A stretch of DNA of 20,326 bases from a virus: IMG/VR virus record IMGVR_UViG_3300032086_000028, positions 1 to 20,326 of that record; one strand, 5' to 3'. Below are positions 13,863-20,326 of the stretch, piece by piece. The position numbers and the translations under genes are program-made. The notes under the pieces are model-generated. The model was not told the origin of the DNA. It saw only the letters and a program-made list of their open reading frames with translations, and ran no database searches. Numbering within the stretch: position 1 is the stretch's first letter; each line of letters begins with the position of its first letter.

Positions 13863-15925
13863 TACTGCGCCCTCGGTAGGTTCGTTGATATTTCGGCGTC
13901 GGTCACTGCCTTAGCCACGCGTAGTTGCGCCTCAGCTTCTAGCTCTTGTCGCCGTATGTCCATTTCCATAATCAGCTTCTCGCGCTCCAGCTCAAGCTCG
14001 GCCTGCATGCGCTCGCGCTTCAACGCGATATCGGCCTCGGCCTTTTGCTGTGCAAGTTGCATATCCATTTGCGCTTTTTGCTGTGCCATCATCAGCGCCG
14101 GATCTTGTTGCGGCTGTTGCTGTGCGGCCTGCTGTTTCTGCATTGCCAGCGTCTGGGCGACAACCTGCGGCGGGTTGAAGAATTGGTCGGCATCCTTAAA
14201 GCCGCCAATCTCGGCAATCGAGCGCAGTGTGTTGACGTATTGCGGCGCTGACACCAGCGGGTTGTCGGCGCCCAACTGCATCAAAATTTGCTCTTGCTTC
14301 GCCGCGATCTGCGTCAGGAACGCAATCTTGGTTTCGTCGTCAGTGGTGCCAAGCCCGACCTGCACGATGGTGTCAAACTGCGACTTCCACTCGGCCGGGT
14401 TAATCGGCACAAAGCTGTTGTTGAGGCGTAGCATCTTCTCGTTGGTGTCGTGCTTTAGCACAAGCGCCAAGATGCCCTTAAACAAGTCCTTCACGCCGGT
14501 CTCGGCCATTGTGCGCGCGTAGCTTTCCAACTTGATCTGCGCGCCGCGTACCGTGGCGGCAACCGCACTAGCGGTAGACGACTGCAATGCGTTTGCGTCG
14601 AGGCCCTGCGACGCGGCTGACATGCCGGTGCGCTGTTCCTTGACCGTGTCCAGGTAATCCATCAGCGGCCGTATTTCGTTACCCACAGACGCGCCAGCAA
14701 GTGGCTGGATCATGCCCGGTTGGCGAACCCGGATCACACCGCCAGCCTGTGCATCCAATAAATCGTCAAGATTTACGGCGCCCTCGACCGCCGCTATGCG
14801 CGGCAGTGTCGACGAATAGACGCTGTCCAGATACTGGCGCATCAGCGTAGTCTTGATGACCTGCAAGTCCTCGGTCATGTCGTAGATCGAGCGACCGACC
14901 AGCCGGTGCGGCATCAGGATAGGCGACGCAACCGCAAACGGGATGTGATCCCACGGCTCGTTGTGCAAAATCTCGGCGCCGTCGGTGCCAATCGCGCAGA
15001 TGCGGCGGCGCTCGGCAATGCCGTCGCCGTCGAAGTCGACGTTCATGATGCACTCGTGATAGATGACCGAGCGCAAAGTCGGGTCGGCCGGATCAACGCC
15101 GGTCGCGGCCTCGATGTCTTGGAAACGGTTGTTTACCTCGCGGTCGGTGTCCAGCTCATTCTCGCCTGCGTACTTCTCGACCAAGTCGCGGTCGTAACCC
15201 ATAGCCACAAGCTCGGACACAGTCAGCGACGTGCGGTGCGCCATAAAGTGCGCGTCCTCAAGCGAGGTGCAGTGACGCGACACGAGAAACTCTTCGGGCG
15301 GCACGTTGATGACCTTGATCTCGCCCTCGCGCCGTGTGACGCGGACGGTCAGGTCGTACTCAGAGCGAAGTGGCACGGTCTCGCCGGTTTCTTCGCTGTA
15401 CATGCTTTCCATTACGGTTTCGGCCTGCTCGACAATTTCGACGTCGGGGTCATTCATCAGCATGACCAGCTCGTCTTCGGACAGGCCGGTGTACTCTTCC
15501 TCGTCTACCTGTTCTTTTTCCTCGTAGAAGAATTTGACGACGCCCATACGAAATAACAGCGCGTCCTTGAAAAACGTGTGAAGCAGTTTATAGCCGTCAT
15601 TACGCTGGTTGATGATGTAGTTAACGTAATTCGACGCCTGCTCGGCGGCCTCGACGTCCTCGGCAGTGCGAGGCGCAAAGCGGACGTATTTGTCATTTGC
15701 CGTAAACACGCGCATCAAATTTGGCATGATGGCTTCGACGGTGTCGGCAACCTCTGTGGCGACTACAGACGACCGGCCCTCTACCTCGTTGCCCAGCGGC
15801 TCACCCAGATAAAAATCAAGGGCGCGTAGGCGCTCCTCGGTGTACTCGCTGTCAAAGTGGTTTAGCGCGTCGGTGATTTCACCTGACACGATCGAGCCGA
15901 GCTGGTAGTCGTCCATTTTAGCCAT
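13862..15925 (-). CDS. Portal protein (P22-type)
   Basis: I place the start at ATG 15925 (MAKMDDYQLGSIVSGEI), giving 687 residues; a GTG at 15937 in frame is less likely. The N-terminal half has the family pattern RLRALDFYLGEPLGNEVEGR, SSVVATEVADTVEAIMPNLM and VFTANDKYVRFAPRTAEDVE, then FFKDALLFRMGVVKFFYEE. The core includes NVPPEEFLVSRHCTSLEDAH, PFAVASPILMPHRLVGRSIY and DNALQ-type helices before the clip region. Residues of about 605-675 form a long Gln/Glu/Lys/Arg helix that corresponds to the barrel of P22-type portals reaching into the head. The protein forms the ring at the DNA-entry vertex and binds terminase and adaptor. It overlaps the preceding small gene by eight bases. Confidence 0.92.
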   Translation of the reverse strand: MAKMDDYQLGSIVSGEITDALNHFDSEYTEERLRALDFYLGEPLGNEVEGRSSVVATEVADTVEAIMPNLMRVFTANDKYVRFAPRTAEDVEAAEQASNYVNYIINQRNDGYKLLHTFFKDALLFRMGVVKFFYEEKEQVDEEEYTGLSEDELVMLMNDPDVEIVEQAETVMESMYSEETGETVPLRSEYDLTVRVTRREGEIKVINVPPEEFLVSRHCTSLEDAHFMAHRTSLTVSELVAMGYDRDLVEKYAGENELDTDREVNNRFQDIEAATGVDPADPTLRSVIYHECIMNVDFDGDGIAERRRICAIGTDGAEILHNEPWDHIPFAVASPILMPHRLVGRSIYDMTEDLQVIKTTLMRQYLDSVYSSTLPRIAAVEGAVNLDDLLDAQAGGVIRVRQPGMIQPLAGASVGNEIRPLMDYLDTVKEQRTGMSAASQGLDANALQSSTASAVAATVRGAQIKLESYARTMAETGVKDLFKGILALVLKHDTNEKMLRLNNSFVPINPAEWKSQFDTIVQVGLGTTDDETKIAFLTQIAAKQEQILMQLGADNPLVSAPQYVNTLRSIAEIGGFKDADQFFNPPQVVAQTLAMQKQQAAQQQPQQDPALMMAQQKAQMDMQLAQQKAEADIALKRERMQAELELEREKLIMEMDIRRQELEAEAQLRVAKAVTDAEISTNLPRAQ

Positions 15926-16064
15926 TTTTCTTCGCACCTTTAGCCACGCGTTTTGGCGCGGGTTTTGCTTTTATTGCAGTGGCATTATCGCACACTTCCT
16001 TTGTTTGTTCTAGCGGGGGCTGGACGCGGCGTATGCGGCCCACTGTCGGGCGACGCACCATCAT
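15918..16064 (-). CDS. Tiny basic protein just upstream of portal
   Basis: A 48-residue reading frame starts with ATG ATG (16064), where the first ATG overlaps the TGA of the upstream gene. It reads MMVRRPTVGRIRRVQPPLEQ and ends in a Lys/Ala/Pro-rich tail (KAKPAPKRVAKGAKKNG). It fills the only gap between its neighbours and overlaps the portal start by eight bases. This tight fit is the main reason to accept it, along with its likeness in charge to the other small genes upstream. I do not recognise a family. Binding to nucleic acid or to acidic head proteins is possible. Confidence 0.6.
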   Translation of the reverse strand: MMVRRPTVGRIRRVQPPLEQTKEVCDNATAIKAKPAPKRVAKGAKKNG

Positions 16065-16282
16065 TGCATTGTCACCTTGCGCGTCTTCTTTTTCGCGCCC
16101 TTGCCCGTGCCTTTAACCGGCGTGTTTATCTTGGCCGCAGTCTCGGTGTGACCGCTGGTTGTCGCCACAGTCTTTGGCGGGCGAGGCGCTGGTGTAGTCT
16201 CAGCGACAGGGTTTTTGCCTTGGATACAGCGTTGCTTAATTTCGCAACGCCCACGATATGGGCAGTTGTCACATACAATCAT
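16061..16282 (-). CDS. Small protein with four-cysteine N-terminus and basic tail
   Basis: This 73-residue protein starts MIVCDNCPYRGRCEIKQRC. Cysteines at positions 4, 7, 13 and 19 are spaced CxxC-x5-C-x5-C, which would suit one zinc ion. The remaining 50 residues are Thr/Pro/Lys-rich and end KGAKKKTRKVTMQ, probably disordered and strongly basic. It overlaps both neighbours by four bases (ATGA at each end). A zinc-ribbon plus basic-tail layout suggests nucleic acid or protein binding, but no specific family is recognised. Confidence 0.7.
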   Translation of the reverse strand: MIVCDNCPYRGRCEIKQRCIQGKNPVAETTPAPRPPKTVATTSGHTETAAKINTPVKGTGKGAKKKTRKVTMQ

Positions 16283-16443
16283 TTTTTCGCCTTTTTCTTT
16301 TTCTTCGCAGTTTTTGCCGCCTTCTTAAACGCGGCGGCGCTCGGCGCGCCACGCGTGCCGGGCTTTCTCATTCTCTCGCCGGAGCCAGCGGCAATGCGCT
16401 TACGCTTGGCGTGGATGTTTGCGTATAAACCTTTAGCGGGCAT
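16279..16443 (-). CDS. Tiny conserved basic phage protein (KGLYANIHAKRKRIAAGSGE type)
   Basis: The 54-residue product starts MPAKGLYANIHAKRKRIAAG and continues SGERMRKPGTRGAPSAAAF, ending in a run of Lys and Ala. I recognise this N-terminal motif from many small hypothetical proteins of marine phages, so the gene is real despite its size. About one third of the residues are Lys or Arg. The stop overlaps the next start (ATGA), and the start lies inside the end of the preceding 16-residue frame. The function is unknown; a DNA-binding or virion-packaged basic peptide is a reasonable guess. Confidence 0.8.
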   Translation of the reverse strand: MPAKGLYANIHAKRKRIAAGSGERMRKPGTRGAPSAAAFKKAAKTAKKKKKAKK

Positions 16444-16483
16444 ACTTCTTGCCGCCCTTGCCTTTTTTCTTCATGCAAGCCAT
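16433..16483 (-). CDS. Possible 16-residue microprotein
   Basis: A frame of 16 codons begins with the last base of the upstream stop (TAATG) and ends ten bases inside the next gene. It encodes MACMKKKGKGGKKYAR, which is half Lys/Arg. It fills the only gap between two well-supported small genes, and ultrashort Lys-rich frames are seen in related phages. It could also simply keep ribosomes moving across the gap. Evidence is limited to position, start context and composition. Confidence 0.45.
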   Translation of the reverse strand: MACMKKKGKGGKKYAR

Positions 16484-16653
16484 TACCTTTTTCTCGCTTT
16501 CTTTTTTGCCGTGTCAGATAGCTGACTGAAGTGTAACACCTTTTTGCTTTTCGGTGTCATCCGCGCGCCGGTCATAATTGTGCCGTCCTTGTGCTTATGC
16601 ACGGCGCCACGATATTTTGTGCCGTTACGAAAGTAGTGTAGTCCTGCCGCCAT
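16483..16653 (-). CDS. Tiny conserved basic phage protein (YFRNGTKYRGAVHKHKDGT type)
   Basis: This 56-residue frame starts MAAGLHYFRNGTKYRGAVHK one base after the stop of the upstream gene (TGATATG). It continues with KDGTIMTGARMTPKSKKVL and ends HFSQLSDTAKKKARKR. The arrangement of a short beta hairpin with K.G..HTG.TH-like text, then L.HF.LS..A..KAR, is one I recognise from small hypothetical proteins of marine phages. The pI is very high. It probably belongs with the other tiny basic genes in function; no role is known. Confidence 0.78.
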   Translation of the reverse strand: MAAGLHYFRNGTKYRGAVHKHKDGTIMTGARMTPKSKKVLHFSQLSDTAKKKARKR

Positions 16654-16654
16654 A

Positions 16655-16912
16655 TCAACACTTCCATCTGCGTCGAGCCGCCTTGCCGCGCGGGCTAGTC
16701 CAGCTCCTCGATCTGGCGCAAAAGCTCTTGCGCCGCTTGGCGTCCTTACTGCCCGGCTTTACTTTGCCGGTCACTGGCGCCTTTAACTTTGAGCCGGTGG
16801 CTCGGTTGTATTTTGCACGACCCTTCGCGGTAAGTCCACCGCCCTGCTTAACCGACAGCTTCTCGCCGCGACCGACTGACAGGCTTACGTTTTTCTTTTT
16901 GCGGGCGGGCAT
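16655..16912 (-). CDS. Small basic protein, DUF6321-like
   Basis: This 85-residue protein starts MPARKKKNVSLSVGRGEKLS and contains GGGLTAKGRAKYNRATGSKL and RRKSFCARSRSW, ending AARRRWKC. The GGLTAKGRAKYNRATGS core and the KRRKSFCAR segment are the signature of a small phage family that I believe is catalogued as DUF6321 (recalled, not searched). The family has no known function. Nearly a third of the residues are Lys or Arg. The start overlaps the stop of the polyvalent-protein gene by one base (TAATG). The conserved single Cys in SFCAR and the terminal RRWKC are worth noting. Confidence 0.85.
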   Translation of the reverse strand: MPARKKKNVSLSVGRGEKLSVKQGGGLTAKGRAKYNRATGSKLKAPVTGKVKPGSKDAKRRKSFCARSRSWTSPRGKAARRRWKC

Positions 16913-19086
16913 TAGTACAGTATTCCTTGCTGTGGCTGTTGGCGCATGCCTTCGCCTGCGGCTAGTAAGCCCTGACCGCCAGTAACAAATAGTGGCACGC
17001 CCTCTTGTATCGCCGCACGCATTTTAGGCGTGATTTCGATGGTGAAGCGGTCGCCCAGCTCTTCAACGTATTTGTTGCCGATAAAGGCATCTTTGTCGAA
17101 GCGTTTGGCTACTTTTTTGGCTACTTTCGGGATGATCTCGTCGTAATAAACTTCAAGTCCGGGGTTATTCCACCGATCAGCCTGCAAATCACCCGGTGAA
17201 AACGACACATATCTTTTGCCTTCGTTTGCGGCCTGTATCAAAAGACGCTTGATGCCAGCCTCAGCAAATTTCTCTGAGTTTCCGACAAGCGGGCCTATAG
17301 GTATGTCAGCCCTAAATTCACCCCTAGTATTGTCAAGCTCATCTCTGGCGCTTCTTATTCTAAAGTCAAGATCTCCCATCTTTGTGGCAATGTCTACGCC
17401 GTCAAAATTTGACGGGTCAATCGGAAGTTCTCTGCCATCAGCAGTTAGCGCAACTTGGTCTGTGCCTCTCATAAGAGCGTTTACCTCTCTGCGGCTGAGA
17501 AGCTCTGAACCGTCTTTTGCTTTTATAGCCAAACCGGCCATAGCATAATCTTTGTCAAATTCGTCATTTGTTATTTTTACACCGCCAACTTTTTTAGCGA
17601 TTTTGTTCATAAAGTCTCTATAAAAAGCATCCCTCTCATCCACAGCATTGTTTAGTTTTTGCTGTATCGGCTCTACCTGCTTTTTTATTTGAGCCAGTTT
17701 TTCCCTGTCTTTTGGGGTATCAAATCCGTATTTTCTGCCTTGTTGTCCCCAATCAGACTGCAACTCTTCAACATACAAAACATCATTTACACCGCTTTCG
17801 GTATTACGATCTTTGGTGCGAGAATGAACCGCAATATTAGGTTCGTCAAAATGGCCTTTTTCATAGAAATAACCTGTCATGCCTTCATATTCAGGTATTT
17901 GTAAAAGGTTTTCGCGGTAGTTTGTGCCACCCTCTTCGACCCAGCCCTCTTCGCCAAATCTAGCCTCGCCAGCTCTGCCAACGCCTATATCGCCAGCATC
18001 ATAGGCCGCATTAGTTGCTAAGGCTCTAGCTTCGTTCAAGCTCCAAGCCTCTCCGCGTATCGGAGCGCCAGAAGGGCCATAAACCTCGTAACCAAAGTTG
18101 TCATTCCCTCTAATTTCATAATCAGTGTCTTGGTCGCGCCAAACAAATCTAGGCTCTTCATAATACTCTGCCTTTGCTTGATCTGCAAAAGCGCTTTCAA
18201 TTTCCTTTTGTTCAGTGTGTGAAAGCCTGTCCGCCCAAGACGTCATTTCGTTAGGAAAGTTCTCATTATTCGCCCTAAACGCTAAGTTTGACGCGTAATC
18301 TTCATCAAAGCCAGCGCCTATCAAAGCTGACTTTATATCGTCTGGATCGAACATATACATTAGATCATCGACGCGTCCAGATATGTCGTAATCGTAGTCA
18401 GGCTCCATAATTTCTGGTTCGCCAAAGCGAAGCTGACTTTCGCCAAATATATCGCCACCCTCAAGCACCGTTTCCTGCGGCCTAATCTGCTTCTCCTGCA
18501 ACAGACCAACCAGCTCTTCGCGTGTAACCTGCGGCTGATCTAATAATCCGCGCAGTCCGGGTGTAAACGCTATTTCGTCAGGCTTTACACCGGCGTTTAT
18601 AAGCATCTTTTCCATCTGCTGACCGGTGCCTTTAGCTTGCGGTAAACGCGCGGCCGCCTCTAACGCCTGACTATAAAAACCCAGATCGTCGACTTGGCGC
18701 GGCGGTATTGTGCGCGTTACGCCGCCACCGCCCCCAGACATGCCGATAGCGCCCGCTGGCTTGGGTGCCAGTAGTCCGGCGCCAGTAAACAGCCCAGCGG
18801 CCTCTGCGGCGTCTGCAAGCACGTTTTCGGACAGCATACCGGTATATGGGTCGGTTTCTAGGGGCATACCGCCCATACCGCGCGCCACAGTGCGCGCGAC
18901 CGACTGAATAGGCGCAGGGAACGACAAAACGCGCTCGCCCTGCGGAGTAATGGCAAACGGCAAAATCATGCCAGCGTCGGCGTAGTCGCCCAAGCCGTAC
19001 AGCGACTGCATCAGGGCGTCTGAGTTATTCGGCGTACCTTGTGCGCCTCGCATCATCATGTCGTCGGGGGACAGTAAGCCGTTCAT
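16912..19086 (-). CDS. Large polyvalent-type protein with LPD-like domain
   Basis: I place the start at ATG 19086, which overlaps the terminase stop as TGATG, giving 724 residues; an in-frame TTG at 19098 is less likely. The first 130 residues are Met/Gly/Ala-rich and end in a polyglycine linker. The second half has motifs of domains found in phage polyvalent proteins: GGTNYRENLLQIPE (about 386-399), IAVHSRTKDRN, LYVEELQSDWGQQGRKYGF (about 436), YVSFSPGDLQADRWNNPGLE (about 625), YYDEIIPKVAKKVAKRF and a closing EITPKMRAAIQEGVPLF. Polyvalent proteins are thought to be delivered with phage DNA and act against host defences or on host targets. The activity of this domain is not known to me. The conserved half is AT-richer than the first 130 codons. 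Confidence 0.82.
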   Translation of the reverse strand: MNGLLSPDDMMMRGAQGTPNNSDALMQSLYGLGDYADAGMILPFAITPQGERVLSFPAPIQSVARTVARGMGGMPLETDPYTGMLSENVLADAAEAAGLFTGAGLLAPKPAGAIGMSGGGGGVTRTIPPRQVDDLGFYSQALEAAARLPQAKGTGQQMEKMLINAGVKPDEIAFTPGLRGLLDQPQVTREELVGLLQEKQIRPQETVLEGGDIFGESQLRFGEPEIMEPDYDYDISGRVDDLMYMFDPDDIKSALIGAGFDEDYASNLAFRANNENFPNEMTSWADRLSHTEQKEIESAFADQAKAEYYEEPRFVWRDQDTDYEIRGNDNFGYEVYGPSGAPIRGEAWSLNEARALATNAAYDAGDIGVGRAGEARFGEEGWVEEGGTNYRENLLQIPEYEGMTGYFYEKGHFDEPNIAVHSRTKDRNTESGVNDVLYVEELQSDWGQQGRKYGFDTPKDREKLAQIKKQVEPIQQKLNNAVDERDAFYRDFMNKIAKKVGGVKITNDEFDKDYAMAGLAIKAKDGSELLSRREVNALMRGTDQVALTADGRELPIDPSNFDGVDIATKMGDLDFRIRSARDELDNTRGEFRADIPIGPLVGNSEKFAEAGIKRLLIQAANEGKRYVSFSPGDLQADRWNNPGLEVYYDEIIPKVAKKVAKRFDKDAFIGNKYVEELGDRFTIEITPKMRAAIQEGVPLFVTGGQGLLAAGEGMRQQPQQGILY

Positions 19087-20326
19087 CAAACCACCCAATT
19101 CGTCTTAGGTTTCAGTGTGCGATTGTGATTATAACCCCTTGAGTAGCCGCCAGCAACCGCACCCTGCCCCGCGAAGGTCAGCACAAACGCGTCGGCCACG
19201 TCGGGCGACCTTTGGCCCCTACGCTTCATCTCGTCCTTGCTCTCGACCTTCAGCTTGCCGGTCGACAGGTATTTGTACCGTATGCCCGACAATTCCGCCA
19301 TTAACGTGCCGTCGTCCGGTATGTGGCAGTCTCGCGCCTCAAACCACTCGCGGGCGCCCCAAAACAGCTCATCGCGTAGCCGGTTAAAGCGATCCTTTAG
19401 CGACGCAGTCTCGGATACCGACACAGCGACGGCGGGCATGTCCAGCTCGCGCAGGCGATCCGCCAGACCGGCGCCCAAGCCGATTGCGTCAATGTATATC
19501 GCCTGCGGGCGCATGCTGTACGGCACGGCGTCGTATTCCGATAGCACGATACCGGCCAGCTCCATCAGGTCTTTGTTCTGCCACGTCTTAATCGGCTCGA
19601 CCAGCACGTTGCCCTGTCGCTTCGCCAGTGCCGACCGGTCGCCGCCAAACCGCGCCACGTCCAAGCCCCAGACGACGGGGGTGGTTGGCCCCGCCTCGAC
19701 GTCGCGTGTCACGGCGTCCTCGATTAAGTGCAACGGCAACAACACGTCGTCAGATTGCGTCGGAAACTCGCCCAGCACGCGCACCTTAAACACGTTGCTT
19801 TCGGCGCCGTATTTTTGCGCCATTTCGTCGATAAATTTGGGGTCGACGTACTCGCCCTCTTCGCAAGACACAGTGATGCAGTGCCACTTGTCGCGGTCAT
19901 TATGGAACGCGTCGTAAAAATACCCGTCGGATCGCGTGGGGTTCCCGCACATGATGATTTTCGCGCCGGGGGTACTTAGCGCGCCGCTGGCCGTCTCAAA
20001 TATCACGTTAGGCACGCCGGACGCCTCTTCGACCACAAACAGCATGTGGGGGCTGTGGAAGCCCGCCAAGCTCTCAGGGTTTTCGCGCCTCGATGTACGC
20101 GCCACGGCGAAGCTGTCGGTTGCCCCTTTGAGCGATATTTTGTCGCTCTTAAACTCCAGCAGGTCTTTGAACGCCGACGGCATATTGCGCGCCCAGCGGT
20201 CTATCTCTGTCCACAGCACGTCGGATAGCTGGTGCGCGCTGTTGGCCGTCACGGCGACTTTGCAGGGGTAGTGCGTCATCAGCCACCACAGCACGACCCA
20301 GCTCTCAAATGCGGTTTTTCCGACGC
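19086..20326 (-). CDS. terL: Terminase large subunit, partial (N-terminus beyond right edge)
   Basis: The frame is open to the right edge, where the first complete codons read VGKTAFESWVVLWWLMTHYP; this is the GKT of the Walker A loop, so only the region before it is missing. HMLFVVEEASGVP carries the Walker B acidic pair, and IIMCGNPTR looks like the coupling motif. The nuclease domain shows VWGLDVARFGGDRSALA, then AIYIDAIGLGAGLADRL, and DVADAFVLTFAG near the C-terminus. These are the three acidic sites of the RNase H-like fold. The enzyme threads DNA into the procapsid through the portal and cuts it at the end. About 413 codons are visible. The small subunit is not in the window and probably lies to the right. 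Confidence 0.94.
   Translation of the reverse strand, partial: VGKTAFESWVVLWWLMTHYPCKVAVTANSAHQLSDVLWTEIDRWARNMPSAFKDLLEFKSDKISLKGATDSFAVARTSRRENPESLAGFHSPHMLFVVEEASGVPNVIFETASGALSTPGAKIIMCGNPTRSDGYFYDAFHNDRDKWHCITVSCEEGEYVDPKFIDEMAQKYGAESNVFKVRVLGEFPTQSDDVLLPLHLIEDAVTRDVEAGPTTPVVWGLDVARFGGDRSALAKRQGNVLVEPIKTWQNKDLMELAGIVLSEYDAVPYSMRPQAIYIDAIGLGAGLADRLRELDMPAVAVSVSETASLKDRFNRLRDELFWGAREWFEARDCHIPDDGTLMAELSGIRYKYLSTGKLKVESKDEMKRRGQRSPDVADAFVLTFAGQGAVAGGYSRGYNHNRTLKPKTNWVV

Noticed and set aside
13818-14522. A 234-codon open frame on the plus strand opposite the portal 3' end, rich in Ser and Cys
   Set aside because: It lies entirely antisense to the portal's coiled-coil C-terminus and the adjacent gene start. 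Its composition is what the complement of Gln/Glu/Ala codons gives, and no plus-strand gene is otherwise present.
14906-15556. A 216-codon plus-strand open frame inside the portal gene
   Set aside because: It is a frame shadow in GC-rich coding DNA; the portal reading on the other strand has clear family motifs throughout.
15953-16525. A 190-codon hydrophobic plus-strand frame across the tiny-gene cluster, which could look like a membrane protein
   Set aside because: Its Phe/Leu/Ala-rich text is the complement of Lys-rich codons in the small genes. The small genes have recognisable phage motifs and coupled starts, and the plus-strand frame has no neighbours on its strand.
19237-19917. A 226-codon plus-strand open frame opposite the terminase nuclease domain
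   Set aside because: The opposite strand encodes conserved terminase motifs, and this Ser-rich frame has no recognisable feature.
1-20326. Search for CRISPR arrays, tRNA genes, integrase, transposase or attachment sites
   Set aside because: No regularly spaced direct repeats outside coding repeats, no cloverleaf-like segment and no recombinase motifs were seen; the window is almost fully occupied by virion genes.

Overview
This 20.3 kb window is the late (packaging, head and tail) operon of a short-tailed, podovirus-like tailed phage. Base composition is roughly 50% G+C. Several proteins resemble those of uncultured marine phages, which suggests a marine proteobacterial (perhaps alphaproteobacterial) host; that host guess is inference. 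Every gene I accept is on the minus strand, so transcription runs from the right edge to the left edge. Coding is nearly continuous, and most neighbours overlap by 1-8 bases or lie within a few bases of each other (TAATG, ATGA and TGATG junctions), so translational coupling is likely throughout. I found no tape-measure, sheath or tail-tube genes, no lysis genes, no tRNA, no CRISPR array and no integrase.

Packaging and head region, read right to left. The large terminase subunit is cut by the right edge just at its Walker A lysine-threonine (19086-20326). It is followed by a 724-residue protein with the signature motifs of phage large polyvalent proteins (16912-19086), then six very small, mostly basic genes packed into about 1 kb (15918-16912). 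Next come a P22-type portal (13862-15925), two adjacent proteins sharing a duplicated 60-residue module (12735-13862 and 12125-12727), a 95-residue helical protein with a TTG start, the scaffold (10817-11827) and an SU10-type major capsid protein (9849-10799). A GC-rich hairpin (9818-9841) follows the capsid gene and looks like a terminator or attenuator.

Tail and ejection region. After the hairpin come a 107-residue conserved phage protein, an SU10/gp4-like head-tail adaptor, a 128-residue virion protein, a 241-residue Ala/Thr repeat protein and a gp10-like stabilisation protein. Then come a small beta-rich protein, a GNAT-like protein and three candidate internal-virion/ejection proteins of 251, 432 and 679 residues. 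The left end holds fibre genes: a 162-residue fibre-base protein, a fibre with a C-terminal S74 intramolecular chaperone, and a second fibre-base protein paralogous to the first that runs off the left edge.

The operon can be read as making a procapsid (portal, scaffold, capsid, terminase), a short tail (adaptor, stabilisation protein, fibres) and a set of proteins that may be carried in the virion and ejected with the DNA. The parts most worth a second look are the polyvalent protein, the run of tiny basic genes, the duplicated module beside the portal, and the repeat and paralogy patterns in the tail genes.
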